DNA from: Manihot esculenta
Lineage: Eukaryota; Streptophyta; Magnoliopsida; Malpighiales; Euphorbiaceae
DNA: 64,000 bases
Assembly: GCF_001659605.2 (NCBI RefSeq)
Contig: NC_035164.2
Coordinates: 22,672,500-22,736,499, forward strand
Direction of reading: 5' to 3'
Shown here: piece after piece, positions 1 to 11,900 of the stretch
Layout: every line of letters starts with the position of its first letter
Position numbering within the stretch: position 1 is the first letter of the stretch
Translations under genes and position numbers: made by a program
Notes under the pieces: generated by a model
The model's input: only the letters and a program-made list of their open reading frames with translations
What the model was told of the DNA's origin: nothing
Databases searched by the model: none

Positions 1-429
1 TGAGGGTCATCAATATATTTTTCACCATGGCAAACTCAAAAATTCAATTCAAAAGGCAATTCTCAAACATGAATACAACTCACTGCAAGTGATTCAACAT
101 AGGTTTAAAGAGTTTTCACATCAATGGGGTCATGGAGAGAAAAACTCATCTAACATAGTTCATAAGTTGAGTAGAGCAAAACAAAAAGAAGAAGAAGGTT
201 GTGGTTGTGTGTGTTTTATTGAAAGCAAAAATAACAAAAATGAAAAAAGAAAAAAAAAATTTCCTAATGCAATCAAAGCAAAAATAAACTTAAAAGTAAA
301 AATTCAGAGATATGCACCCCCACACTTAAATCATGCATTGTCCTCAATGTATAAGAAACATAAAAGAACAAAGGAAACTGAGTACTCCCCTGGGTGTGGT
401 GTGCATGATGTGATCCACTTGATCAAGGC
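1..429 (-). other. Athila element A, 3' internal non-coding region
   Basis: This stretch closely matches 21564-22020 inside Athila element B, the untranslated zone between the end of the polyprotein and the 3' LTR on the minus strand. Both copies share the opening words and an A-rich tract followed by a C-rich run reading cacccccacac. It follows the gag-like frame at 430-1785 directly, so no pol domain lies between them. The 3' LTR of A would lie to the left, outside the window. A 148-codon plus-strand frame here has no recognisable domain and I take it as chance. Confidence 0.6.
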
Positions 430-1785
430 TCAAGTAATTGGAGAAGGGAAAAGAGTCCCAATTGCATTGAGCAAAAAGTGTAGCGCTCCTTTTGATTTGG
501 TCATGCACCATCCTACTTTTTCCATGTACTCATGAAGTAACATGATGAGCTTCTCCTCTTTTAGATGAGGTGTGCCTCTAGCTCTTATGTTTGCATTTTT
601 GAGATGATTGGGAAGCACCTTGAACTCCAATTCATGTTTCTCCATGTGTAGCTGCAATTTAGTACTAAAATCTGGCAAAACAAACTCTACCTTATCCGGA
701 GGTTTGGGAAGACATTGATCTTCATGCTCCTTCGGTTTTGGCTCTTGGACTTCCACTTGTTCCTTATGAGCATGGGCTGTTTGCATTGGATGAATGGTAT
801 AATTGGGTTCAGTATCCTCCTTTTGCATAGGACCTAACTGAGGTGGAAGACTGATATGTGTTGGAATCTGTGGAACAAGGTTCGGCGGCCGAAAAGTGTC
901 TGAGTTCGGCGGCCGAAGGTCTTCAGTTTGCGGAGTGGATTGCGGTGATGGATTCGGCGTCTGAAGATCGCTTGGCTTCGGTGGCCGAAAGATGTTCGGC
1001 GGCCGAAGGACGTCTTGCTCAATGTGTTCCTGAGGTGGTGCAACAGAATCGGGTGTTTGAAGGGCAATAGGGTTCGGCGGCCGAAAGTTGTCCATGTTTG
1101 GCGGCCGAATGTCTTCTGTCTGCACAACCTCAATCTGCTGGATGCTGCATGAATCATTGGTTAGAATATCATCTTTTATATCAAAATTATCTTTGCTCAA
1201 ACAATCAATGATATTTGAATTATCAACGAGTTCTGTTCGATCCATTTGTTTGGACAAACAGTATTCTGGTTGTGTCTCTTCAGTAGCTTGTTCTTGTACT
1301 TGCCAACTTTCATCATCATCCTCCACATCTTGAAGTTCTTGCTCTCTTCTTAACATGAGTGCATTCAATGAGATGGCCATTTGACCCATTTGTTGTTGCA
1401 TCATTTGCAAGGTCTTCATAACCTCATTATTAGTATCAGTGTCCATTGGTGGTGCTGGTTGGGCTTGATATCCTTGATAATCTTGGTAGTTGTTAGCCTC
1501 ATCATAGCCATAGTTCGGTTGGTCTCCCCAATATGGATTGTGTGTGTCATGGTAGGGATCATGTCTTGGCTGTTCATAGAATCCTCCATATGCATGAACT
1601 GGTTGATAATTCTCATACAGCTTAGGACATTGATCAGTTAGGTGTCCTATTTGCGCACACATCCCACATGGCCGAGGTGGCCAAAATCGTGGAGCCTGTT
1701 GAGCTCGACCTATGACAAGATTTTCCATAAGAGATGTTAGCTTTGAAATTCGAGAATCAATGGTAGATGTACTTACCTCACCCAT
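430..1785 (-). CDS. Athila-derived Gag-like protein with RPPN-repeat linker, pol missing
   Basis: An uninterrupted 451-codon minus-strand frame. Residues about 1-30 match Athila Gag just before the nucleocapsid. A CCHC zinc knuckle follows (CGMCAQIGHLTDQCP, around residues 40-55, all four ligands present), then a Tyr/Asn/Gln-rich stretch as in the Gag of element B. A short block (IIDCLSKDNF) matches B just after its protease. Next comes a proline-rich segment with six RPPN or RPPK units, then a charged C-terminal part (about 350-451) that I do not recognise. The N-terminal capsid half of Gag, protease, RT, RNase H and integrase are all absent. The ATG at 1785 follows a leader that carries a stop shortly upstream. 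A non-autonomous internal-deletion derivative is the likely reading. That the frame is still open may mean it is young. Confidence 0.7.
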   Translation of the reverse strand: MGEVSTSTIDSRISKLTSLMENLVIGRAQQAPRFWPPRPCGMCAQIGHLTDQCPKLYENYQPVHAYGGFYEQPRHDPYHDTHNPYWGDQPNYGYDEANNYQDYQGYQAQPAPPMDTDTNNEVMKTLQMMQQQMGQMAISLNALMLRREQELQDVEDDDESWQVQEQATEETQPEYCLSKQMDRTELVDNSNIIDCLSKDNFDIKDDILTNDSCSIQQIEVVQTEDIRPPNMDNFRPPNPIALQTPDSVAPPQEHIEQDVLRPPNIFRPPKPSDLQTPNPSPQSTPQTEDLRPPNSDTFRPPNLVPQIPTHISLPPQLGPMQKEDTEPNYTIHPMQTAHAHKEQVEVQEPKPKEHEDQCLPKPPDKVEFVLPDFSTKLQLHMEKHELEFKVLPNHLKNANIRARGTPHLKEEKLIMLLHEYMEKVGWCMTKSKGALHFLLNAIGTLFPSPIT

Positions 1786-2041
1786 GATTTAGAGATGTTT
1801 GGTCATTGGTGCAAAGTTCGGAAGTTGAAGTTCAAGACTTTCGGTAGCCGAATGTTGAGGAGGTTCGGCAGCCGAAGGTTAGGCAAAATGTTCTTCAGGA
1901 GCAGAAACTTGCTTTCTAAGACTGCTGAGAGTGCGTTCAATTTCTAGATCAAAGGGTAGAGTGTCCTTATGCTCAGATCTGGTCATGAAAGAAAAATAAA
2001 CAAACAAGTAAAATCAATTCCCCGGCAACGGCGCCAATTTT
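1786..2041 (-). promoter_or_regulatory. Athila A leader with tRNA-Asp primer binding site
   Basis: This is the untranslated leader between the 5' LTR (ending at 2042 on the minus strand) and the open frame. The minus-strand sequence TGGCGCCGTTGCCGGGGA at 2036-2019 is the primer binding site for tRNA-Asp that is typical of Athila elements. It sits 5 nt from the LTR. The leader also holds two variant TTCGGC-N-GCCGAA palindromes, near 1840 and 1864. Confidence 0.8.
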
Positions 2042-3700
2042 TGACAGGAGCGGTTGTCGAAGCCGGTCAAAAATAACCTTCTTGGTTACCTACAAATACA
2101 ACTGTAGACAGTGGTGAAGGATCGTATCCACAGAGAATTGATTACCTATTTATTTATCTTAATCAAGATCAATCAAACCAATTGAAAGCACAAGTGAAAG
2201 CAAGTGATTGCAAATAGAACAAAAGTAAAGTGCAAGGAAAGTAAAAAGGGGGGGTTTTGAGATGATTTGATTAACAACTAATGAAAGTAATTGAAACAGC
2301 AAGTAATCTAAAATAAGAGAGGAAATCAATAAGAGAAAGGTCTAGTTGAAGATATGGATCCACTTTGGTTGTTTGGGTTGATCATTGAAACATGGTAATC
2401 TTGATTAACTCAATAGGTTGGTTATGGGGGTGGAAGACGCTTCTCACCACCATGTCTTTCCTTATGAACAAATTGATTAGGGAACGTCCTCTAACCAATT
2501 ACTAATCAACAAATTGCCAAGGAACGTCCTTGGGCCATAGGCATCAAAACAATTGCCAATTGCATGAAGAACAAGAAAGATCCAAACCCTAACTACTCAA
2601 ACGCATGAGATGATGTTAGATCATGCAATTCCTTGGTTTTTACACCAAGTGTTCTTAGATCAGAATATTTCTAGCAATTACGGACTAACAAATATCCTAA
2701 TCAACCATCAATTAACTTTGCAATCAAGAATCAAGTGGCCAATTTGATCAAAACAACAAAGCAATCTTTATAATTAAGCACAATTGCATGAATATTGAAT
2801 AAATCAAAAGCAAACACTTTATGTTCAGATCTCACAACCTTTTAAACAACCTTAGTTTCAACCAAACTTCAACTAGAAAAAAGGTTTCAGCCACTCATGG
2901 CTGAACCAAAACAGAAAATAAAAGAAAAGAAGAAGAAAAGATGAAGAACTAAGGTGGAGGAGCCTTTGGAGAGCCTTGATCAATCCCTTGATGGAAGATT
3001 CTCATTCTTGGTCTTCTTGAGGCCTTTAAATAGATCTTGAGAGGCTGCCTTTTTCCTTTTTAGTGTCCATGTATCTTTGAGTGATTGCCCCATAGTGCCC
3101 TTGAGTTTTCTTTGTGCATGTGTGGAGTTGCAAGCCCTTTTTGGTCTTTCGATTGATGTCCAAGGTGTGTCCAAGAAGATTCATGCACTAAAGAGGAAGG
3201 TGGAGCCTTGATTTGAATTTTGAATGAGCATGGCACTATGTAGGAAACATGTGATCTTCAAGATTTGGCTCATTAAATAGGAAAAAGCATGTTCGGGGGC
3301 AAGTTCGGCCGCCTAAGTTAAGTTTCGGGGGCAGGACTTTCGTCTCTGGAGCCAAGGTTCGGCGGCCGAAGGTGCCCCCGAAGGTGGGTGACTTTCGCCT
3401 CTGGAATGGACTTTAGGCCGCCGAAAGTGCCCCCTAAAGTGGGTGACTTTCGGCTTCCGAAAGTGCTTCCGAAGGTGCCCCCGAAAGTGGGTGAGTTTTG
3501 GCTTCCGAAAGTGCTTCCGAAGGTGCTTCCGAAAGTGGCTGTTTTTAGGCATTCTTTGGCACTTTTAAGAGCATTTTCTTCAAATTGTTTCTTCACACCT
3601 AATATTTGCAAAACATGATTAAAACCATAAAATTAGGTAGAATAGGTGCAAATAAACATCAATAAGATCATGAAAATATGGACTAAAATATGCTCTGTCA
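2042..3700 (-). mobile_element. 5' LTR of Athila element A
   Basis: The LTR begins TGACAGGAGC and ends GCTCTGTCA on the plus strand (TG...CA), 1659 bp. It is almost the same sequence and length as the solo LTR at 37871-39526. Read on its own (minus) strand it has a U3 with a cluster of TTCGGC/GCCGAA units at about 3540-3297. A candidate TATA box (TATTTAAA, plus 3025-3032) lies downstream of that cluster. The primer binding site lies directly inside its left end. The 5 bp right flank is ATCTT; the left flank needed to test the target-site duplication is outside the window. Confidence 0.88.
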
Positions 3701-4141
3701 ATCTTAGCTCAAAAATCTTCAAAACCAAGTTAAAACTCATTAAAACTTGAAGGATTTGAGGAGAAAACACAAGATCGACAAAAAGGGTGGCGGAGACTCT
3801 CCTTGCCCTAAAATAGAGAGAAAAACTCGTCCATTTTCGGACAGGGGGCCTTTTATAGGTGGCTGGCCAGACCACCTTCGGAAGCCAAAAGTGCCTCCAC
3901 AACTCCACCATGTTCGGCGACCGAACATGGGGTTCGGCGGCCGAACATGGGGTTCGGCGGCCGAACCTGGGTTTCTCCTCCAAAACATTTTCTTTCAAAA
4001 CTCAATTTTTTTTTTATTAAAACTATAAAAACATGTTAAAACATTTTAGAAAAACATATTTTACCCTTCTAGAGGTTTTCGACATCCGAAATTCTACCGG
4101 AAACTAGGAATTTTGATGCCGGGATCTAGCCGGATATTACA
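3701..4141 (-). mobile_element. Tekay-type LTR fragment interrupted by element A
   Basis: This matches the outer part (about 440 bp) of minus-strand Tekay LTRs such as 49620-50117: a TTTTATA plus-strand motif (TATA box on the minus strand, near 3851), a GGCTGGCCAGACCACC block, three TTCGGC-N-GCCGAA palindromes near 3910-3965, and a terminal TAGCCGGATATTACA at 4141. The remainder of this LTR is not seen to the right. It should lie left of element A, beyond the window, if A inserted into it. Confidence 0.75.
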
Positions 4142-4919
4142 TCAACAATCGAATTAAGTATGAAATTGCATAAATATTGAATAACAAAAGATAAACAATG
4201 TATGTTCAGATCTCCCAATCCATAAAACAACAAAAGTTTCACCTAATCTTCAACTAGAAAAAAGAGTTTCAGCTACTCATGGCTGAAACAAAACCCAAAA
4301 ATAAAGAAAGGAAGAAGAAGAGATGGTGGCCAGCTGTCTTGGAGTGAAGGAGAAGGAGTGGCCGAATGTCCAAGGGTGAGAGCGTTCTGCGCCAAATGGA
4401 AGAGTCGAAGAGAATGTGATGGGCGACTCTCCTTATGCTTTTATATTGTGGGAATGTGCCCTAGATGAGGTGGAGCTTTCTTTTGAATTTTGAATTTTGA
4501 ATCTTGATTACTTGGGAGGCAACTATGTCTTCTTGAGATTTGGCTTCCTAAACAAGCTGAATTTTAAATTTTGAATTTTGAATTTGCATCTTCTTGAGAT
4601 TTGGCTTCTTGAATAAGGGAAAGACTTCTTGAAGATTTAAAATTTGAATTTCAAATTACTCTGCTGAATGTACTTTCCTCATTTACCATTTTTCTTATTT
4701 AGCACTTTCCTTATTTATCTTCACTTCAGCTGCAACTTGACTTGGGCAACAAATTTATTCTCCTTTATCCATTTTTAGGCAGTTTTAAGGGCATTTTCAC
4801 CAAATTACCTGTTTACACTATTTTCTGCAAAATAGAATGAAAACCACAAAATTAGGCAGAAAAAGTATAAATTAATATTAATAATATCATGATAAAATGG
4901 TCTAAATTTGGACTGATCA
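4142..4919 (-). mobile_element. Older Athila-like LTR fragment
   Basis: The sequence resembles the second half of the Athila LTRs at 19256 and 26173. Shared parts are the GTTCAGATCTCCCAATCC block, the CAGCTACTCATGGCTGAAAC block, and an end of the form GACTGATCA at 4919. It is diverged and starts abruptly at the end of the Tekay fragment, so that element probably inserted into it. Its beginning would be outside the window. Confidence 0.6.
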
Positions 4920-5729
4920 GAATTCAATAGGTCTATTGAATCTCTTAGGAAGACAACATATTGCTAATTAACCTAAATAAATACGTAAATGCTTAATTGG
5001 ATTAATACAAGTAGCAATTAATATATTTATTTATGTTAAGTAATTAATTGATTTGATTTAAATAATTCGTTTGTTATTATTGATCAAGTTTAGATTCTTC
5101 TCCCTTAAAGCAGTTAATTAATTAAATCTACACACTTAATGGGGTTATTAATTAATTAGAAATTAATTTAAGCACTATGCAGATTAATTTAATCATAAAA
5201 AAGAGTTGGTAGGATTTGCTTGTTTGAACACTATAACCAAATAATAGATAATTAAATGAACTATCTTTTTAATCAATGATCAATTGCAAACCTCTCAATT
5301 TTGATTACCTTCAGCTAAGTTTTCTTTATTAATTATTTGTTTCATAATTTCAATCGCATTATTTCATTTCTTCTTTAATTCTTCTTAAAATTAACTTCTC
5401 CAAATATTAATTTTCTTCTTCTCTTTTTATTTCAAACTGTTCTTATTATTCTACTTATCTTTTAAATTAAATAATTTTTAGGTCTCTGTGGGATCAACAC
5501 TCATTTACCCTATATGTAAAATTCTTTCAAATAAAGAAAAGAAAAATCAATTTTAATTGATGGATTTGACGCCCGTCAAATTTTGCTGCAGTTTTCGAGA
5601 AACTTTAACAATTTATTTTTATTTTTATGACCGAGTCTGAAAACTATAGAATCTAGTTTGATCCAGAAATTGAGAAGACTGCAAAATGGTTGAGAAAAGT
5701 AACCAAGTTGCAAAAACATGCCAATTCCG
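4920..5729. other. AT-rich retrotransposon-flank sequence, no gene seen
   Basis: AT-rich sequence with many short TTAATTAA-like stretches and no coding capacity. The phrase ggtctctgtgggatcaacac near 5480 resembles the text that retrotransposon LTRs often carry, so this may be the decayed LTR and leader of the Athila gag copy that follows. I could not define its ends. Confidence 0.35.
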
Positions 5730-6600
5730 AAGCCTCTCAACCTCCTACTTGAGCCTAACCGAAGCGACACAATGACTACAACTGCTGCCGAAGAGCAACC
5801 TCGTTGTTTCACATACCTAGTGTTAAACGCACCCTTGGAATTGCTAACAAGTATGATTCATACGTTATGAAAATTTCAAGGTTTGTAGAATGAAGACCCA
5901 TATCATCATCTAAAAGAGTTACACGTGGTTTGTTCAAGTATGAGACCATAGGGGATAATTGATGAACAAATCAGGTTAGTAGCTTTTCCTTTTACTTTGA
6001 ATGAATCTGCTAAGGATTGGCTTTACTATTTGCTCCCAGGTTCAATTACCACTTGGGCGTAAATTAGAGACTTATTTTTAGAAAAGCTTTTTCTAGTAAC
6101 TAAAGCATCATTTATAAGGAAGGAAATAAGTGGAATCAAGCAAAGAAAAAATGAAACTCTCTATGAATATTGGGAACATTATAAGAAATTAATTGCAAGC
6201 TGTCCAAAATATGGAATCACTCCAAAAAAACTCAACCTTCACTTCTATGAAGGACTTTTGCCATTAGAAAGGAGAATAATAGATGCTGTCAGTGGAGGAG
6301 CCATTGCGAAAATGGAACTTAAAGAAGGTAAAACTTTAATCTCGAAATTGGCCACCAACTTTAGACAGTATGGTCGAGATGACATTCCAAGAAATGCGAA
6401 TGAGGTAAGTATTGCATCTTTAGATTCTAAAATTTCACAACTTACTGCTACAATTCAACAATTGGCTGTAGAAAGTAATGTACGGACTTGTGTCATTTGC
6501 AAATAAGTTGACCATCCCACAAATATGTTTCCTACCCTTTAGGAAAGTGAGCAATAGGATATGGATTAAGACCCATGTACAAAAATTCATGTGCTGAATA
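5730..6600 (+). pseudogene. Decayed Athila gag
   Basis: Frame-broken plus-strand Gag. It retains the Athila capsid signatures: a DPYHHLKELHVVCSSMRP block near 5900, AKDWLYYLLPGSITTW near 6015-6055, and a long stretch from KEISGIKQRKNETLYEYW near 6125 to LPLERRIIDAVSGGAI near 6290. The clean frame at 6258-6506 is the tail of this, up to a partial CVICK zinc-knuckle start. Stops interrupt the frame near 5940, 6062 and after 6504. The corresponding parts of element B (25964-24900, other strand) are colinear. No protease or pol follows; the copy fades out by about 6600. Confidence 0.8.
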
Positions 6601-7560
6601 TAGTTTATATTTTTATTCATACATATTTCAAACTACATTGTAAATTTTGCTTATTACACTTTTTTTTATAAATTAATATAATTAAATAGGAGTAATTTTA
6701 TCATTTTATTAAAATTTAGATTATAATTAATAAAATTTATAATATAGTTAGTAATATTAATTAATACTATTTTTTATTTTTTATTAGTCATTAATCACAT
6801 AATTAATTGTTTTAATTTTTATAAATTTAAATTTTTAATAAGTTATAATTTTAATTTAGATGCTTAATTGATTAATTTCAAATGGTATAAGAGTCTACTA
6901 TATATTTCAGCAAATTAAAATACTAATGAAAAAAAATTAAGTGTATGGTTAGTTACCGAAAACATGCTTGTTTTTTAAAAAATTGCTCTTATTTTACAGA
7001 AAATTAAAAAATGCGTTCATTTTAATTTTTTTTACTTTAATTGAAAAACAGAAAATAAATTTTCTGTTTTCTAGAATTTGTAAAGAAAATAGAAAAATAC
7101 TAAAATTATTATTTTTTTATGTTTTCTTCATTATATTAAAAAATTAAAAAATAAAATTTTTTAAAATAAAAAATACAGAACTCCGATTAATTTTATATAA
7201 AGAAAATATGATTTTTAATAGTTATATTTATATATTTAAGTATGCTTAAATTTTTAAAAAAATAATATAAAATGTATGAATTTTTTCTTAATTTAAATTA
7301 ATATAAGAATTAAAGTGGAAAGTATTATAAAAACTAAATACGTTTTTTTTAAAAAATAATGATAATTTAAATATATTTTCTAATTTTTCTAATAAAAAAT
7401 ATTTTTTAATATTATATAAAATAAAAACGTTTTTTAATTTTTTTTATAAAGAATAAAATAAAAAAAATTAAAATATGACTGAAAATAAAAAACAAAAACT
7501 TATTTTCTTGTAATTAAACACCCTTAAATTTTTTTTCATTTTTCTTTATCCTTTAGAGAA
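6601..7560. other. Very AT-rich intergenic sequence
   Basis: Nothing coding is visible. The stretch is dominated by A and T runs and poly-purine/pyrimidine tracts. It is the distal upstream flank of the YAB2 gene and marks the change from retrotransposon to gene-space composition. Confidence 0.5.
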
Positions 7561-7805
7561 TAGTGTTTTGGAACCCGGAAGTTTTTAATCCGGGTTTAAC
7601 TATCAGTTTTCATTTGAATCAATTCCGAGAAGAGACAAAACCTGGTCCTTAGGAAGCCACAGAATTGGACCGGTCAACAGTTCTAAGCTCAAAAATCTTT
7701 TACTAAGCCGATTTCGAACCGGCGAATGGAAGGATCTACAAACCATGAACCAACCCAGGTTTGGCCGACCGTAGTCCATCCGCATCTTTCACAATATGTT
7801 GTACA

Positions 7806-7982
7806 CCTCTCCCTCTCTCTCTTCTTGTAATAATTTCTTCTTGTTTGTCTTTGTACCCATTTCTTTATAAAAATTCTTGATCCATAAAACCATCTTTGCT
7901 TATTGTCCACCCTTTCTCTCTTGTTAAAAAAAAAAAATTCTACTTGATCTGCCAATCTACCTACAATTTTGAGCATTAAAAG
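7806..7982 (+). promoter_or_regulatory. Candidate core promoter and 5' UTR of the YAB2 gene
   Basis: A pyrimidine patch (CTCTCCCTCTCTCTCTTCTTG) at about 7805-7826 is followed by TATAAAA at 7866-7872, about 110 bp before the start codon. This order is common in plant promoters. The spacing would give a 5' UTR of about 80 nt. This is inferred from sequence only, and a second, more distal promoter cannot be excluded. Confidence 0.4.
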
Positions 7983-8051
7983 ATGTCAATGGACTCGGTA
8001 TCTGAACGGGTTTGTTATGTTCACTGCAACTTCTGCAACACCATTTTAGCG
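7983..8051 (+). CDS. YAB2: YAB2 exon 1
   Basis: Encodes residues 1-23 with the first zinc ligands (C15 and C18). The donor is GCG|GTACAC, phase 0. The 2136 bp intron that follows holds a (TC)n run at 8948-8980. Confidence 0.93.
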
Positions 8052-8944
8052 GTACACCGCCACTCTCTTCTCTCTTTCTCTCTCTTAATTTCTTCTTAAT
8101 TTTACATATATATTTCTCCTTTTCATAACCCAAAAACATCTAAGCTTCTTGTCTTGTATCTCTCCACAGAGCTGAATTGGCCATGATGACCCGTCATGTT
8201 CAATCATCAGTGTGGCTTTGGCGGTGAAAGTTTTTTCTTCTTTTCCTTTCTTTTTTTTTTTTTTTCCCCTTAGGAATTCAGTTGAAAAGGCTGGTAATGA
8301 TAGTATATGAACAAAAATTTGGGTTATATATAACCAATTTTCTATTTTGTCTTTTTATTCTGTTATAATTCCCTTTCAGACCATTTATGATCAAAGAAAT
8401 TTCCTTGTCAAGTCTTAAAAGTAAAGGATTTCCTTGATTTTTACTTGGAACTAGCTAAAGAATCTAACTATTTTCCCATGTTTTATGAAAAATTCCAACT
8501 GGGTTTTCGGCCAAAAGCTTTAACATGAATCGAAATATGTGTAATTTATGTATTATGAAGAGGGTGGGAGAATTCTCATGGTGGTTTAGAGCTTTATAGA
8601 GGCTATGAAATGAAGATTCAGCAGCTAAATAAGCAGAATCTATCATAAACCAGAAGAGAAGAGGAAGAATAAGAAGTTAGGTTTATAACAATTTCAAACG
8701 CATATGAAGAAGACAATCTTTTTCTGATGAGCCATTCACTAGTGCTACTTTTGGGCATTAGGGTTCTTAACAGGTTATGGGATCTAAGAGAAGCTTTTCC
8801 TTGGGCTTGCAGAAATGTTACACAATTTCATATGCCATGCTACTGTACTAAGCAATAGCAGCCTAGTACTGCCTTCATATGGCTTCCATTTTCCGTTCAT
8901 TAGTGTAGTGATGATCTTTAAATTTATGAACAGCGAATTGTTCA

Positions 8945-8981
<37 letters not shown>

Positions 8982-11900
8982 GTGTGAGGTGGGTGCTTCT
9001 GTTGCTGCATGCTAAGGCACTGAAGGATCACTTTTCATCACAAATATGATCAAGTCTAGTGGCATTTTTCAGGTGTGCGTCTTTTAAGTACAAGAGAAGA
9101 GTTGTCTCTCAAGAAATTGTTGGGAGATCGTGCTAGTTAGTTAGACGAAGAGAATCAAAGCCAAATAGCCAAGCCTTAGAGAAATAAAATTGCTTGTAGT
9201 GTCTCTTTTCCAACCCCCTTTCATCATAAAAATCTTCTGATAAATGAAACCCTTAAAGAGAAAATTCTACTTTTTATGTCTCTCTTTCTCCTCTCTACCC
9301 ATCTCTTTTCAGAAATGGAGATTCTAAGCAGTGAAGATCAGTATATCATTTCAACCCACCATGCATCTATCTTTATTCATTAGTGGTTTCCGTTCCAGTA
9401 ACGTCCCTTTCATCTTCTCCTCTCCCTCTTGCGTCTTGCCTTTCTTTTTTTCTCCCCTTGTTATCTTTTGTAATATTGCTTGTTGTGTCAGTTGAAAAAG
9501 TCAGAAGCATCACCGAAAGGAAGGAGCAATTTTTTAAAGATAAGGGTAGCATTTAAATTCTACAATGTCAAGTCCTTATAGTTATTGCCCATGTGAGGTG
9601 TCTGTGAGGTCAGTGATAACTGGGAACAAGTGCATTCGATCTTTACATCGATAACAAACAATTCTCTCTCTAGCCCATGAATGAATTAGTCCTATATGGT
9701 TAATGAAAAATCAGACGTTGATTTCAGAGAAAAAGAATAAAGATTTCTCCTTTCTCTACTTTGCTTCTCATTCATTTTCACTTCTTTCTTCCCTCTAGTT
9801 TTCTACTTGCTATTCTACACGAATCGCCACCCTAAATTTTCTTTTTCCTTCACCTTTCTTTACACGACTAATAGAAAGAAACCTATTGTACATTTGTGGT
9901 TTTTGTATTACTCTCATGGGTAGGTCCTGCGCTTTAGAGTTTCAGCACAAGCATGCAATGCTACTTCTTCTCATTATTCTATAGCATTGCTTTATCTGAC
10001 GAATTCCTTCATGGGTATTTTGTTGTGGTCATAAAAATTTGGTGTGCTGGGCCTGTACATGCTGTGAGTAACAGGTGGAGTATGCGAGAGAGAGGAAGAG
10101 AGAGAGAGAGAAGAGAGAGATTTAATATATATATATATATATATTAAAGAAGATTCCTTTCATGTTCCGAAATGTTGTGGGTGGCAGGTGAGTGTTCCAA
10201 GCAGCAATTTGTTCGCTATTGTGACGGTTAGATGTGGGCATTGTGCAAATTTGCTGTCTGTTAATATGGGATCTTCACTTCAGACATTTCCTCTTCAAGA
10301 TCCCCAGGTATAATTTCTGATCCTTTTCACCAACTCCATTTGGGGAGATTCTTAACATTTGTCTCCATGGGTATATTTTATATATTAACTCTTTGATAGA
10401 ATATGTAATCAATAAGGAAAATTTACAGTTTCTTTTTTCATTTCAAGCAATTTTAAAATCCCAATATTTATTTGGTAATGAAATGAACTTTCCCCTTACA
10501 TGTTTTAAGCAGATCATACCTTTGCTGTATTTTGCCAGAAAATACATATATAAAAAGAATGATCTAACTCATTCAGATTAATTTTACATTTACATACAAT
10601 ATAAAATCCTTTCTTTTTCTTGGACGTTAATAGATAAAAAATTTATGATCATTAATTGTCTAAGGATTTTATTATGTTATTCATTTTGTTTGATTTAATA
10701 TGAATCTTATTGTGCACTCACAGACTTAATTTGGTGGTAAGTGCATTTAAGTAAATATGAGAGATCTCACAATCGAAAATTCAAATATTCAAATAGTTGA
10801 ATTAATCTTCATTCAACTCATACTTCATAGTAGTTGCCATTAACTAGTGGAAAAAGAAAAAGAGTGTTTGAAATTATAATTTGACTAATTTGTTTCAGCA
10901 TAAACAGTCGCAGAAAGTGCACTTAAGCACTGAAGATTTAAACAAGGATTGTGGATCATCTTCAAAATGCAACAAGGTCACTGCATTTGAGTCTGGTGAT
11001 GATCATGAACCACCTAGAATGCCTCCCGTCCGCCGTAAGTCTCTCTCTCTCTCTCAATTGAGTTCAAAAACATTTATATAGCAAGGCATGGCTACTATAC
11101 TTATGCTAATGTGTGTAAATGATTCCTGAGGCTAAATGCATACTAGCAAGCCAAGTAGTCACGCTTCGGCTTAACACATTGTGTTCTTACCAAATTCTAT
11201 AAACACTGAACTAACCTATAATTTCCACACTGTATAAATATAAGGAAATTAATGGGTTTATATATTTTAATAAAAAACTATTAAATAATTTAAATTAATA
11301 GTTTTGAATAATTGAAAAATAAATCCACCGATCAATTTGAATTATTAGGATAAGACACAAATATATTTATAAGTGAATTCGTATGATATTTTGAATAAAT
11401 AAAATATTTTTTGATTGATCCGATATATGTATCTGATATGGATAGATTTTCCATGAGATATATGGGTCACGTGTGGATGTGGATGTAGAAATTTTGACAA
11501 GGGCTTCCCCTTGCAAATGAGTCGTGATAAATGAAAATTTATGCCTTGGGTCTTCCTTCATATTTAGCCCTTCTTCCAAGATGGTGACCTTACATAAAAA
11601 ATTAAGTCACTATTTATTACTAATAACTAATAACAGTGCCTACATAGCAGGACCAACAAAACTTATTCTGCAATATATGATGGCTCATTTAACTTTTACT
11701 ATATAAAGGGAATGAATTAATAGATTATTTGACTTTTAATTTCCTATAATAATTAATATAATAAATATTTTTAATCAATAAAATTTAAAAAAATGATTGG
11801 GGCTAGTATTTTTCAAAATTTAATTATATAAAAAAGTTTATTAATCAAATTTTAATACTAAATGTAGAAGCTAAGGGTAGATAGGAGTACATATTATACA

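Noticed and set aside
89..535. 148-codon plus-strand frame
   Set aside because: It overlaps Athila non-coding sequence and the minus-strand Gag-like frame, shows Lys-rich low complexity, and has no homologous frame in the matching region of element B.
7563..7780. Possible inverted repeat (CCCGGA/TCCGGG, GACCGG/CCGGTC) as a MITE upstream of YAB2
   Set aside because: The arms are only 6 bp or so, with no terminal inverted repeats or target-site duplication visible.
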